From: Bacteriovoracaceae bacterium
GTDB lineage: Bacteria; Bdellovibrionota; Bacteriovoracia; Bacteriovoracales; Bacteriovoracaceae
DNA: 64,000 nt
NCBI GenBank assembly: GCA_947441615.1
Contig: CANEUH010000016.1
Location: 1-64,000, forward strand
Direction: 5' to 3'
This document shows positions 41,153-50,639 of the stretch, piece by piece. The position numbers and the translations under genes were made by a program. Under the pieces are notes generated by a model. That model was not told the origin of the DNA and ran no database searches. It saw nothing but the letters and a program-made list of their open reading frames with translations. How positions within the stretch are numbered: the first letter of the stretch is position 1; the number at the start of each line of letters is the position of its first letter.

Positions 41153-42403
41153 TTAGATTGTATCAGTAACAAGTTTTCCAGTATTAGCAGCATCAAGGTG
41201 GTCTTTTAAGCTTCCGCCTCTTGTACCATCACCTTTCCAAGATGTATTAAGACGTCCGTAGTAATCAGAGAGATCGTTTCCACAAGCAGCACCGCCGCCG
41301 TGTAATTGACCAACAACTCGGTGATCTTTATTGAATAAAGGAGATCCAGATGATCCTGGTTCAGTTGTTCCTTTATCCCAATCGATAATTCTTACGTGAG
41401 TATTGTCACCAGGTGAGCTTTGTCCACCGTAAGAAGAGATGACTGCATTTTGATTTTCAAATGAGATAGATTTTTCATCAACATTTGGATGGTGAATAGC
41501 TACAGAAGGAGAATCATGACCAGTTAAAGACGCATCCCAACCAGCGTAGTGAACACCCCATTCAGCTTTTGGCTGAGAGTTTAACTTAACAAGTGTAAAA
41601 TCTGATTTTGTTCCAGAAGCAAGATGAACTGAACCAGATTGGAAATCTGTCATCTTACCATCACGAGAGCCACCACACTTTGAAGTTTGGTAGTTCCAAT
41701 AAGTCACAAGAGATGGAGCTGATGAAGCAGTGATTCTACAGTGTGCTGCTGTCATGAAATAAGGAGTCTTATCATTTGATGTGTTGTTTACCATGAAACC
41801 AGTACAGAAAGCCGATCCACCAGTCGAGATCACGGCTACAGAGTTCACTTCTTTTTCCCAGCCTTTAGATTCAGAGCAAGCAACGTCAATGTTACAACTT
41901 CCAGCTTTTAAAGTTGATTGGCCAAAAGTTCTGAAACCTTGTCCAATTTGACCAAGCTCAATGTCAACTTTTGATGCAACAGTTGCAGGAGCAACAACTT
42001 CGATGATGACATCATCAGACATGATAACTGGAGTCCAAAGTTGGTTGTTTACGTTATTATCCTGAGATGTAAAAGAACGGATAAATTGAGTTCTGTCAGC
42101 AGAGTAAATATTGAGTTCTGCACCTTCAGGAAGATTGAAGCGAGAGAAACCAAAATTTAATGAAACTGCATTCGGAGCTGTCACTTGGTGAGTCCAAACA
42201 TAATCTGTTCCTGACTTTTCCCAAGAAGGCTTAATAGATACTTTGTGAGGAACTGCGAACCGAGGGGCTTCACCTTTTTTCTCATTGGCAACTTCTTGAT
42301 CGTGAATAGTATTCACGTCTAGTGGTTGGAAATAAGATGTGTTGATTGCAGAAAAAGCTTCAAAGGACAGGCCTAATACGGCCATAACAGCTAACAGTCT
42401 CAT
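41153..42403 (-). CDS. Exported lysyl-endopeptidase-like serine protease
   Basis: Signal peptide MRLLAVMAVLGLSFEAFS, then a ~170-residue propeptide and an S1-type catalytic domain: His in 'YFMTAAHCRI', Asp in 'SDFTLVKLN', Ser in 'PGSSGSPLFN'. The paired cysteines ('GSCNIDVAC', 'AFCTGF', 'AACGND') and the order of motifs match Achromobacter lysyl endopeptidase-like proteases. Such enzymes are secreted and cut proteins, here probably of prey or debris. The gene is isolated, with a strong terminator 3' and a 230-base promoter space 5'. Confidence 0.88.
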   Translation of the reverse strand: MRLLAVMAVLGLSFEAFSAINTSYFQPLDVNTIHDQEVANEKKGEAPRFAVPHKVSIKPSWEKSGTDYVWTHQVTAPNAVSLNFGFSRFNLPEGAELNIYSADRTQFIRSFTSQDNNVNNQLWTPVIMSDDVIIEVVAPATVASKVDIELGQIGQGFRTFGQSTLKAGSCNIDVACSESKGWEKEVNSVAVISTGGSAFCTGFMVNNTSNDKTPYFMTAAHCRITASSAPSLVTYWNYQTSKCGGSRDGKMTDFQSGSVHLASGTKSDFTLVKLNSQPKAEWGVHYAGWDASLTGHDSPSVAIHHPNVDEKSISFENQNAVISSYGGQSSPGDNTHVRIIDWDKGTTEPGSSGSPLFNKDHRVVGQLHGGGAACGNDLSDYYGRLNTSWKGDGTRGGSLKDHLDAANTGKLVTDTI

Positions 42404-42636
42404 GTCTCCTCCTTGAGAAATGGTATATGTTAAAAGCTTAGGCCTGAATTGGACTTATGCCATCTTACATTTACTCTCATTGTAAGGACTTATGAAGCTG
42501 ACAAAAACTATTGTGTCGGAGATTTTTACAGTTGTTCTGATGGACAAGCTCATACGCACAACCTAAAATTGGCCCTGATTGTTTCAGTCGGCTAATGGAT
42601 TAATTATTTTTTAGAAATCATCTTTGGGAATCACAA

Positions 42637-43878
42637 ATGAGAAAATGGATCTTTCAGTTCATCGTCTTCGGTTTTTATAGCGAATTGGCGTTTTCTTCGG
42701 TGAGTTTAAAACAAGCTTTTGAAGCTGCGCGCGTTAATATGGAATCCATTAAGCGGGCCGAAGCTTTTGTTCAACAGAATGAAGAATTAAAATCCAGGGC
42801 CGAGGCCACCATTAGACCCACAATATCGGGAGTCGCTTCTTACACAAAAATTGATCCCCCGAGTGCGGCCGGAAGAAGCCCCTTCTTGTTGACGCGCCAG
42901 TATTCATACGGCTTCAGGCTTTCTCAGCCCATCGTTAGAGGTGGATCGATTGCTGCCCTTGAATTAGCGAAGGAAAATATTATTTTGGCGCGCTATCAAA
43001 AAGATGCCTCTGAAATAAATCTTTACCAACTCGTTATCAATTCTTATTACACTTTGGCGCTGGCAAAAAGTGATCTCAATAATGTTTTAGAGCTAAAAAA
43101 CTTTAGTCAAGAAAGAGTCAAAGTGATTAGTGATCGCTCGTCAATTGGTAGATCCAGAAGAGGGGAGCTTGTTGAAGCCCAAGCCCAATTGCACATTGCA
43201 GAGTCGCAGTACCAAGAAGCTTTGAATAAACTTCAGGAAGCTCAGAGAATTTTTGAATTTTACACAAGTCTTAATCCAAATGAAGTCAACTTGGAAACTC
43301 CACTAAAACGAGAAACACTTTCTTTAGAGGCCTATCTCCAAAAATTAAAATTAAGACCTGATATTCTTGCCTCAAACCAGCAAACAAAAGTTGCCATGAG
43401 ACAAGTTGAAATCGCAAAAGGGTCCCATTACCCACAAGTGGATCTTACGAGTAATTATTTTATCGAACGGACAGGTGTTCTTGCGACTTCAGAATGGGAT
43501 GTTGGAGTTGCGGTGATTATTCCTCTCTATCAAGGCGGAGGAGTTCAGGCCGCAGTTAGGCAAGCAGTTGAGGAAAAAAGAATTTCAGAGCTCAGAAAGA
43601 ATGAAACCATTAGGGCCGCTGAAAGAGATGTGATGATTAATTACCAAAATCTCATTCAAATAGAAGAACAATTAAAGTCATTAAAAGAAGCATTAAATAA
43701 GTCTGAAGAGGCGTATAGATTAAATAAGAAAGACTATCAGTTTGGTTTAGTTACAAATTTGGACGTTCTCCAATCGATGAACATGTATATTCAAACCAAG
43801 CGCTCCGTCGACACACTAATGGCGATGGGGCATATGAATCAAAAAAATCTTGAGGCCCTTACAGGAGTTCTTCCATGA
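42637..43878 (+). CDS. TolC-family outer membrane channel
   Basis: Signal segment (MRKWIFQFIVFGFYSELAFS) and two copies of the long helical TolC/OEP repeat with the usual 'SLKQAFEAARVNMESIKRAE' start and 'ALNKLQEAQRIFEFYTSLNP'. The second repeat has 'YRLNKKDYQFGLVTNLDVLQ'. It forms a trimeric tunnel for export. It overlaps the RND pump start by four bases. No periplasmic adaptor gene is present, unlike normal tripartite pumps. Confidence 0.88.
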   Translation: MRKWIFQFIVFGFYSELAFSSVSLKQAFEAARVNMESIKRAEAFVQQNEELKSRAEATIRPTISGVASYTKIDPPSAAGRSPFLLTRQYSYGFRLSQPIVRGGSIAALELAKENIILARYQKDASEINLYQLVINSYYTLALAKSDLNNVLELKNFSQERVKVISDRSSIGRSRRGELVEAQAQLHIAESQYQEALNKLQEAQRIFEFYTSLNPNEVNLETPLKRETLSLEAYLQKLKLRPDILASNQQTKVAMRQVEIAKGSHYPQVDLTSNYFIERTGVLATSEWDVGVAVIIPLYQGGGVQAAVRQAVEEKRISELRKNETIRAAERDVMINYQNLIQIEEQLKSLKEALNKSEEAYRLNKKDYQFGLVTNLDVLQSMNMYIQTKRSVDTLMAMGHMNQKNLEALTGVLP

Positions 43879-46800
43879 GCTTATCCGATATTTCCATTAA
43901 AAAACCTGTATTCGCCTGGATGCTCATGGGGGCGTTAATTATTTTTGGTTTTCTTCAAATGAGAAAAATGGGTGTTTCTCAATTGCCAGACGTCGACTTT
44001 CCTATGGTCAACATATCAGTTGCCTATGAAGGAGCTGCTCCAGAAGTCATGGAATTGGATGTTATTGATCCGATTGAGTCCGCAGTTTTGTCAGTGGAGG
44101 GAGTAAAGACTCTTACTTCTTCAGCTAAATTGGGTTCTGCAAATATTTCAGTTGAATTTAATCTTGATAAAAATATTGATGTTGCGGTCTCTGAGATTCA
44201 GGCAAGAATTAATCAGGCCAATCGTTTTCTTCCAGAAAATATTGATCCACCAATCATTAGTAAAGTTAATCCCGATGATCGACCTATTTTGTGGCTTGCG
44301 GTTTCTTCCGAAACAATGGAACGCAAGGAGATGATGGCGTATGTAAGGGATCATTTAAAAGACCAGTTCCAGACTGTCTCTGGTGTCGCGGATGTCTTTC
44401 TTGGTGGATATGTAGAACCCAATCTCAGAGTTTGGGCGAAGAACGAAAAACTAAATCAGTATCAACTCACTGTGACGGATATTATTTCTGCTATTCAATC
44501 GGAGCATAGAGAATCTCCTTCAGGCTTTATTGAAAATCCAGAAAAAGAAATGAATGTTCGTACACTTGGCGAGGCCACTTCAGTTGATGAATTTAAGAAG
44601 CTCCCTATCATCCGTAGGGGAGGTGCTCCTAATTATGTTCCTATTTTTATGAGGGATGTTGTTGATATTGAGGAAGGACTTGCAGATGTTCGTCGTCTCT
44701 CAAGAGTTCAGGGACTCACTGCAATTGGTCTTGGAATCAGAAAGCAGCGTGGATCAAATGCTGTAGATGTTGCGAAGGGTGTTAGAAAAAAGATGGAGGA
44801 TATTTCAAATAATCTTCCACCAGGCTTAAAGATTGGTTTAAACTTTGACTCGACAAAGTTTATTGAAGACTCGATCCATGAGCTCTCCTTTACAATGATT
44901 CTCTCAGCGGTTCTCACCGCTTTTGTATGCTGGCTATTTTTAGGTTCATTTACTGCAACGATTAATGTCATTTTGGCCATTCCGACCTCAATCCTTGGGG
45001 CATTTATTATTTTAAAGTACATGAATTTTACTTTAAATACATTTACGCTACTTGGCCTGTCGCTCTCCATAGGAATCGTTGTGGATGATGCCATTATGGT
45101 TCTGGAAAATATTTACCGTCACCATGAAGAAGGTAAGGATAAGGTAAGATCTTCTTTAGATGGGGCGAATGAAATCTCTTTTGCAGCTTTATCAGCGACA
45201 GTAGCTATTATTGCGATTTTCTTCCCAGTTGCTCTTATGGATGGAATTATTGGAAAATTCTTTTTTCAATTTGGTGTAACCATTTCAGTAGCAGTGGGAC
45301 TCTCTTACATTGAAGCTTTGACTCTTACTCCTATGAGAACGAGTCAATTTATGGAGGAGAGTAAACGCCAGACCAAAATTGGGCATGCAGCAGACTTATT
45401 TTTTGAAAAGATTATTAACCTTTATAAATCATCTTTAGACTTCGCCTTAAACCATAGAGTAAAAGTTTTAGTCGCTTCAACTCTCTTTTTTATTGCTTCA
45501 ATTTTTCTAGTTAAGTTAATTCCAAAAGAGTTTGTTCCTGCTCAAGATACTTCTTCATTTATGGTGAGAATTAAAACTCCAGATGGTTCGTCTTTGGCCT
45601 TTACTGATAAAGTGACAAAAGATATTGAAAGCTATTTTTCTAAAAGAGAAGAAGTTCAAAAGTATTTTGTCTCGGTTGGTGGTTTTGGTGGAGGAGGAAG
45701 TAGTGAGTCGAACACAGCGATGATGTTTGTGACTCTCAAGAACCCTAAAGATCGACCAATGGATATAAAATTAAAAAGATCCTTAAAACAAACAGAGCTC
45801 ATTGATATTTATCGAAATGAATTCAAATCCTTTAAAGAAGGAAAAGTTTTTGTTCAGGATACTTCTCAAGGTGGATTTAGTGCATCAGGAAGAGGGTTCC
45901 CGGTGGAATTCACTTTAATTGGTGGCAATTGGCAAACCCTGGTCGGAGCTTCAAAAAAAACGATGGATGAAATGCGACAATCAGGTATTTATACTGATGT
46001 TGACACCGATTACAAAGAATCTGTAATGGAAATTCAAATTTTTCCAAACCGCGAGGAAGCAAAACTCCACGGAGTCTCTGTTCAAGAAATTGGAACCACT
46101 ATCAATGCACTTATTGGAGGAGTTATCGTTGGTAAATACTCAAAGGAAGGGCATCGAAATGATATTAGAATAAAAATGGCAAACGCTTCTAAAGATAAAA
46201 TGGATGATCTTAAAAAGATCTACGTTCGAAATACCAGAGGTGAATTAGTTAATCTTTTAGAAGTCGTGACCATTAAAGAGCTTCCTGGAGTTCAAACGAT
46301 TAATAGGCGTCAGCGAAGCCGTGCAGTGACTATTTTTTCTGGAGTTGCCCCTGGGAAATCTCAGGGTGAGGCGCTAGAGAAAGTTCGAGAGATTACAAAG
46401 AAGCACTTACCACCTGGTTACTCTCTAGTCGAGTCAGGTGCGTCTGAAACATTTAAAGAAACGTTCACAAGTCTACTATTTGCATTAGGAATCGGTATAT
46501 TAATTGCTTATATGATTCTAGGTGCTCAATTTAATAGTTTTATTGATCCAGTCACTGTCCTCGTGGCCCTTCCTTTTAGTATTTCTGGTGCTTTTCTTGG
46601 TTTATGGGTTCAGGGTCAGTCCTTAAATATGTATTCCATGATTGGACTAATTTTACTTATGGGTATTGTGAAAAAGAATTCAATCCTTCTCGTGGATTTT
46701 ACAAACCAAAGACGTGAAGAGAGTCTTAGTACACTTGATGCATTAAAAGACGCTTGTCCAAAAAGATTACGCCCAATCTTAATGACCACTTTTTCTACTG

Positions 46801-46970
46801 TCGCAGGTGCTGTTCCGTTGGCATTCTCATTGGGTCCTGGTTCAGAGTCACTCAGACCAATGGCCGTCTCAATTATTTGGGGTAGTTTGATTTCAACAGT
46901 ACTGACTTTAGTTGTCGTTCCATCAATGTATTCATTATTCTCTAGAAATAAAGATCATAAGACCCTGTAG
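43875..46970 (+). CDS. RND (HAE-1/AcrB-type) efflux transporter
   Basis: About 1031 residues with two periplasmic loops and 12 helices: 'IKKPVFAWMLMGALIIFGF' starts TM1, 'LGLSLSIGIVVDDAIMVLEN' carries the proton-relay Asp pair in TM4, and 'LLMGIVKKNSILLVDFTNQ' the TM10 lysine. Length and motifs fit multidrug/heavy-metal pumps of the HAE-1 family driven by proton entry. It is translated with the TolC partner (ATGA overlap). The missing adaptor must be supplied elsewhere. Confidence 0.93.
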   Translation: MSLSDISIKKPVFAWMLMGALIIFGFLQMRKMGVSQLPDVDFPMVNISVAYEGAAPEVMELDVIDPIESAVLSVEGVKTLTSSAKLGSANISVEFNLDKNIDVAVSEIQARINQANRFLPENIDPPIISKVNPDDRPILWLAVSSETMERKEMMAYVRDHLKDQFQTVSGVADVFLGGYVEPNLRVWAKNEKLNQYQLTVTDIISAIQSEHRESPSGFIENPEKEMNVRTLGEATSVDEFKKLPIIRRGGAPNYVPIFMRDVVDIEEGLADVRRLSRVQGLTAIGLGIRKQRGSNAVDVAKGVRKKMEDISNNLPPGLKIGLNFDSTKFIEDSIHELSFTMILSAVLTAFVCWLFLGSFTATINVILAIPTSILGAFIILKYMNFTLNTFTLLGLSLSIGIVVDDAIMVLENIYRHHEEGKDKVRSSLDGANEISFAALSATVAIIAIFFPVALMDGIIGKFFFQFGVTISVAVGLSYIEALTLTPMRTSQFMEESKRQTKIGHAADLFFEKIINLYKSSLDFALNHRVKVLVASTLFFIASIFLVKLIPKEFVPAQDTSSFMVRIKTPDGSSLAFTDKVTKDIESYFSKREEVQKYFVSVGGFGGGGSSESNTAMMFVTLKNPKDRPMDIKLKRSLKQTELIDIYRNEFKSFKEGKVFVQDTSQGGFSASGRGFPVEFTLIGGNWQTLVGASKKTMDEMRQSGIYTDVDTDYKESVMEIQIFPNREEAKLHGVSVQEIGTTINALIGGVIVGKYSKEGHRNDIRIKMANASKDKMDDLKKIYVRNTRGELVNLLEVVTIKELPGVQTINRRQRSRAVTIFSGVAPGKSQGEALEKVREITKKHLPPGYSLVESGASETFKETFTSLLFALGIGILIAYMILGAQFNSFIDPVTVLVALPFSISGAFLGLWVQGQSLNMYSMIGLILLMGIVKKNSILLVDFTNQRREESLSTLDALKDACPKRLRPILMTTFSTVAGAVPLAFSLGPGSESLRPMAVSIIWGSLISTVLTLVVVPSMYSLFSRNKDHKTL

Positions 46971-46990
46971 ATGGGGTCTTATGATTTTAA
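46951..46990. terminator. Terminator spanning two convergent gene ends
   Basis: ATCATAAGACCC pairs with GGGTCTTATGAT around the RND stop codon, with A/T runs on both flanks. The hairpin also includes the stop codon of the leftward ABC gene, so it ends both transcripts. Confidence 0.88.
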
Positions 46991-47746
46991 ATTAATGTAG
47001 CTTTCTATTCCTGGCCCAATTTCCCCGAAGTAGTGAACTTTACCTTGGTTTAAAACCAAAAGTTTATTACAAACTTCTTTAATTTGTTCAATTGAGTGGG
47101 ACACAAAGATTGTCGCTCCGGCCGTTTCAATAAAGTTCATCATCCTCTTGGCGATTTTAGTTTTAAAAAACATATCTGCACCATCAAAGACTTCATCAAG
47201 AATAAGAATATCAGTTGTTTTAGATGAAATTAATGATAACAGTAATCGAGACTGCATCCCTTTAGAGTATTGCTTAAATGGCACATCTATAAAGTGGCCA
47301 AGTTCTGAAAAGTCGATCGCCTCATTCACAACTAGATCAATTTCTTTTAATTTTGGAAAAAATAATCGCGCCAAAAGATAGGCGTTCTCTCTTCCAGTTA
47401 GTTCCGGCATAATTCCTGTACCAGAATCAAATATCGCCCTAATTTCTGCCTTGGTTTCAATTTTACCAGACTGTGCTGTCATCATTCCTGCTAGACACCT
47501 GCATAAAGTGGTTTTACCACTACCATTGACACCAAGAATCCCTAACCGAGTCCCTTTAGACAGTTCAAAACTCACATCATTTAAAGCGTAAAATAATTCT
47601 TTCGTTTTAAAAAAATATTGGATCGGATGTGTAAGAGAGGAAATGAAAACTTCTCTTAGACCTCTATTGGGATAATGTTCTAGCTCAAAATAAACTTTGA
47701 GCTGACTTACACTTACTATTGGATCAGAGTATTCGGTAGAACTCAT
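46979..47746 (-). CDS. ABC exporter ATP-binding subunit (polysaccharide type)
   Basis: Walker A 'GILGVNGSGKTTLCRCL', signature 'YSKGMQSRLLLSL' and Walker B 'ILILDEVFDGAD' are present. The N-terminal extension 'NRGLREVFISSLTHPIQYFF' resembles KpsT/Wzt/TagH. It would drive export of a polysaccharide or lipid-linked glycan with the permease downstream. The start chosen (47746) has AGGAG six bases before it; an upstream ATG is not preceded by such a site. It overlaps the permease gene by 23 bases. Confidence 0.9.
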   Translation of the reverse strand: MSSTEYSDPIVSVSQLKVYFELEHYPNRGLREVFISSLTHPIQYFFKTKELFYALNDVSFELSKGTRLGILGVNGSGKTTLCRCLAGMMTAQSGKIETKAEIRAIFDSGTGIMPELTGRENAYLLARLFFPKLKEIDLVVNEAIDFSELGHFIDVPFKQYSKGMQSRLLLSLISSKTTDILILDEVFDGADMFFKTKIAKRMMNFIETAGATIFVSHSIEQIKEVCNKLLVLNQGKVHYFGEIGPGIESYINLKS

Positions 47747-48488
47747 TTCTTCTCCTGCGCCAAGTGTAAAATGAAAGAGAAATAAAACCAATCGCCACGG
47801 CCATACCCTTTAGAACTGCAATAAAAAATATGCCAATGTCATTTTGATAAATAACTGATCTGAATGGGTCTATGAGATAATTAATGGGATTAAAATTAAT
47901 CATCCATTGATATTCATGGGGCACAAATTCTTTTGGATAAAAAACTGGGGTCAGAAAGAAGAGAAGATTAAAAATAAACCCCATAACAAAGTTAAGATCT
48001 CTAAAAAACACATTGAGAATACTTAAAGTAATCGTAATGCCCAAACTACCTAGAAAAAGTGGTACAAGAGCAATCGGGATGAGAAGTAGACTTAAAAACG
48101 ATCGGTCTGAAAGGAGATAAAGAGGTAATAAGATCAGGATAAAACTAGCGATAAAATTTAAAAAACCATCAAGGACCTGAGAGGATAATATGACCATCGG
48201 GTTAATCTTGAAGGAACGCAAGAGCTGAGACAGGTTAACAAAGACTGGGGTACCCATTTGAATCGTAGTGGTTAGAAATATCCAAGGAAGTAATCCACCA
48301 ATGAGAAAAAGAAAATAGTCGGGTAAGTCGAGTTTTAAAAACTTTTTGAATACAAGGCTTTGAACTCCAAACATCAATAGGGGATTAAGAATCACCCAAA
48401 TAAATCCTGCCCATGTCTTCCTATACCTCGATTTTATAGAGGCGAGAGTTAATTCTCTAATTTGGATCAATTCTTCATTTAAAGACAT
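47724..48488 (-). CDS. ABC-2 type permease (polysaccharide/O-antigen export)
   Basis: Six helices with the ABC-2 pattern 'SRYRKTWAGFIWVILNPLLM', 'FLIGGLLPWIFLTTTI', 'NLLFFLTPVFYP' and 'FNPINYLIDPFRSVIY'. These are typical for Wzm/KpsM/TagG-like subunits that flip or extrude undecaprenyl-linked or lipid-linked polymers. Pairs with the ATPase downstream. No glycosyltransferases are nearby, so the substrate is unknown. Confidence 0.9.
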   Translation of the reverse strand: MSLNEELIQIRELTLASIKSRYRKTWAGFIWVILNPLLMFGVQSLVFKKFLKLDLPDYFLFLIGGLLPWIFLTTTIQMGTPVFVNLSQLLRSFKINPMVILSSQVLDGFLNFIASFILILLPLYLLSDRSFLSLLLIPIALVPLFLGSLGITITLSILNVFFRDLNFVMGFIFNLLFFLTPVFYPKEFVPHEYQWMINFNPINYLIDPFRSVIYQNDIGIFFIAVLKGMAVAIGFISLSFYTWRRRRNEFYRIL

Positions 48489-48583
48489 AATTTCATTATA
48501 TCCAGTAAACTTTTTACCGCAACAAGTTTGAAAAAAGGCGTACAGATGTTTTTTTAGTCCTTCACTTCATTTATCATCAAAGG

Positions 48584-48964
48584 ATGATTATTTTTGAATT
48601 GCTGGTTACAGTAGCGCTTGTTATTTTGATTTGGATGATTCAAGTTCTCCATTACCCAAGCTTTCTCTTCGTAGATAAAACTGAATTTTCAAAATTCGAG
48701 GCTTTCCACACGAAACGTATTTCAATCTTAGTACTTCCATTAATGGTGAGTGAATTGATCTTGGGTTTGTTTCATTTAAACTATCTTATTTTGGGGATCA
48801 TCGTTCTTATTTGGTTAAGTACTTTTTTTATCCAAGTACCCTGCCATGAAAAGTTAAAATTTGGGTTTGATAAATTAACCATTGAAAGACTGATTTTTAC
48901 CAACTGGATCCGAACCTCTCTTTGGACCTTAAAACTCATTATTTTATTAGTTCAGCTACCTTAG
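48584..48964 (+). CDS. Small membrane protein, four helices
   Basis: 126 residues with hydrophobic segments at ~1-25, ~48-65, ~67-85 and ~110-125. Conserved-looking features are 'IQVLHYPSFLFVDK', 'FHTKRISILVLPLMVSELI' and 'FIQVPCHEKLKFGFD', the pattern of a widespread but uncharacterised membrane family in which these polar motifs line a pocket. Function unknown. Confidence 0.6.
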   Translation: MIIFELLVTVALVILIWMIQVLHYPSFLFVDKTEFSKFEAFHTKRISILVLPLMVSELILGLFHLNYLILGIIVLIWLSTFFIQVPCHEKLKFGFDKLTIERLIFTNWIRTSLWTLKLIILLVQLP

Positions 48965-49070
48965 TGAGCAAATTGGTTATAGCGAAGAAGAATGTTTTTC
49001 TGATTCAAGGTGAAAGCTCTAGGCAAAAAGTTATTTTGGTAGAGCTCTCTTAGTGAAGAATTATCTAAAA

Positions 49071-50006
49071 TTAAATATTAAGGCTTTTATTTATTGATGG
49101 AAGTACCTGATCAATACGAAGAACAACTTCCCCCCATTGAATTGGCCCAGCTTCCTCACCGCTAAGGCAGTTGTTTCCGTTCTCGTCACACTTATTGAGA
49201 ACCATACAGCTCTTAGAATCATTTTTATTCGAGAGGACATAATCAGTTTTACCTTGGATAAGGATTCCCTCGATCATACCTGTTCTGGCATCAAAAACAG
49301 CTGATCCAGAGTTCCCGTGAAATGTATCCAAAGTCGTAGAAAATCTTGTCTGATCAATATTTTTTGTGACCTTTCCACCTGGAGCGATTTTAGTAGGTAG
49401 TCCACTTGGGTGACCAATCACAACTAGCTCTGTCGAATTTGAAACTTTACCTGAAGTTCTAAATTTAAGTGGCTGTCTACCAACGACTTTTCGATCAAGC
49501 TTTATAACCGCGAAATCGAGTATATCTGATAGTTCAGCAGCAATAACTTGCTTACAGAGATAGATATTAGAAATGGGGATCTTTGAAGTTGGATTGTGAG
49601 AAGATGATTTCATATCAAGGTCAAAAACCCACGCAAATGATTTACAAACTTGTTCTGGGGTTGCAAAAGACTTATAGCAGTGACCAGCTGTCACTAGTGT
49701 ATCAGGGCCAACGAGAAAGCCTGAGCACATTGCGGCAGTAGGTTGTTGTGAGAAAGTTTCATTTGCACAGATATTTTGTGATCTTTCAAGAGTCGGAACT
49801 TCTTTTAAACTATAGAAATTCTTATCAGAATTTCTCTGAAACATTGCAGTTTGAACCATCCCTGCAGTTGATTTCGCTAATGTTAGATGTAAGGAATGAG
49901 AAACTTGGTAAATGTCCTGGCGGTTGTCTTTACCATAAATGACATCAATTCCGGCCTGGGCGTTAAATGTGATGATCAAAGAGGTCATCGCCAGAATTTT
50001 TTTCAT
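49071..50006 (-). CDS. Exported trypsin-like serine protease
   Basis: Signal peptide MKKILAMTSLIITFNAQA. The S1 triad: His in 'TLVTAGHCYKSF', Asp in 'DILDFAVIKLDR', Ser in 'TFHGNSGSAVFDAR'. Cysteines near 'NICANETF' and 'AMCSGFLVG' give the usual disulfide pairs. GNSGSAV is the glutamyl-type/V8-like form of the active loop. A secreted protease, probably part of a broad proteolytic set together with 41153. Confidence 0.87.
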   Translation of the reverse strand: MKKILAMTSLIITFNAQAGIDVIYGKDNRQDIYQVSHSLHLTLAKSTAGMVQTAMFQRNSDKNFYSLKEVPTLERSQNICANETFSQQPTAAMCSGFLVGPDTLVTAGHCYKSFATPEQVCKSFAWVFDLDMKSSSHNPTSKIPISNIYLCKQVIAAELSDILDFAVIKLDRKVVGRQPLKFRTSGKVSNSTELVVIGHPSGLPTKIAPGGKVTKNIDQTRFSTTLDTFHGNSGSAVFDARTGMIEGILIQGKTDYVLSNKNDSKSCMVLNKCDENGNNCLSGEEAGPIQWGEVVLRIDQVLPSINKSLNI

Positions 50007-50124
50007 TTAAGTCTCCTTCTAGGGGCCGTTTTTGGCTGGCCCTTTATTCCAAAGTAAGAAGGCTTTGAAAACTAACTTTTTCTGACAAATTCCTGACAGT
50101 GTAAAAAAACTTTAGTGCGGTGCA

Positions 50125-50151
50125 ATAAAAAAGGGCCCCGATGGGGCCCTT
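50125..50151 (-). terminator. Terminator of the HiPIP gene
   Basis: AAGGGCCCC-GAT-GGGGCCCTT stem; on the minus strand TTTTTTATTG follows, 20 bases after the HiPIP stop. Confidence 0.9.
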
Positions 50152-50173
50152 TGGAGGATAGTTTCTTGAATAA

Positions 50174-50485
50174 CTAAGCTTTTTTCGCCCACATATTACA
50201 GTAAGCTCCTTCTTTTGCTTTTGGAGCGGCGGCAGACTTCATAGCATTTTTCATGGCCGGAAGAGTACAGTCACCAGCACCAGCAGCGCCGGCCTTATAC
50301 CATTTACAAGTTCCACAAATTTTTCCGTTACCGGCCTGAGGTGAAACTTCTTTATAGCCAAGTTTTCCAACAGCAATGAACACGTCTGCAGCTAGAGCAT
50401 TCGACATAATTCCACTTGCTTTACCAATGACAGTTGATACTGCTGCAAATAAAATAGAACCTTTTAAAAAATCTCTTCTTTTCAT
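50174..50485 (-). CDS. High-potential iron-sulfur protein (HiPIP)
   Basis: A Tat-type leader (MKRRDFLKG, then a hydrophobic stretch to SNALA) is followed by the HiPIP cysteine pattern CGTCKWY, GDCTLP and YCNMW, giving four ligands for a [4Fe-4S] cluster. HiPIPs carry single electrons in the periplasm, often between a quinol-oxidising complex and terminal oxidases. An upstream ATG twelve codons earlier is out of keeping with the leader. Short single gene with its own terminator. Confidence 0.9.
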   Translation of the reverse strand: MKRRDFLKGSILFAAVSTVIGKASGIMSNALAADVFIAVGKLGYKEVSPQAGNGKICGTCKWYKAGAAGAGDCTLPAMKNAMKSAAAPKAKEGAYCNMWAKKA

Positions 50486-50639
50486 ACTTTGCCTTTTGTT
50501 AAAGAAATAACCGAAAATCAAGATAAATTGTAACTCGATTTTAGCACATTTTTTTTCTGTTTTAAGAGGGAAAAATTGATTTAAAAGTTTGTTTCATATG
50601 CCAAACTTTTGCATGATAATTCGAGCAATTGTTTAGAAA

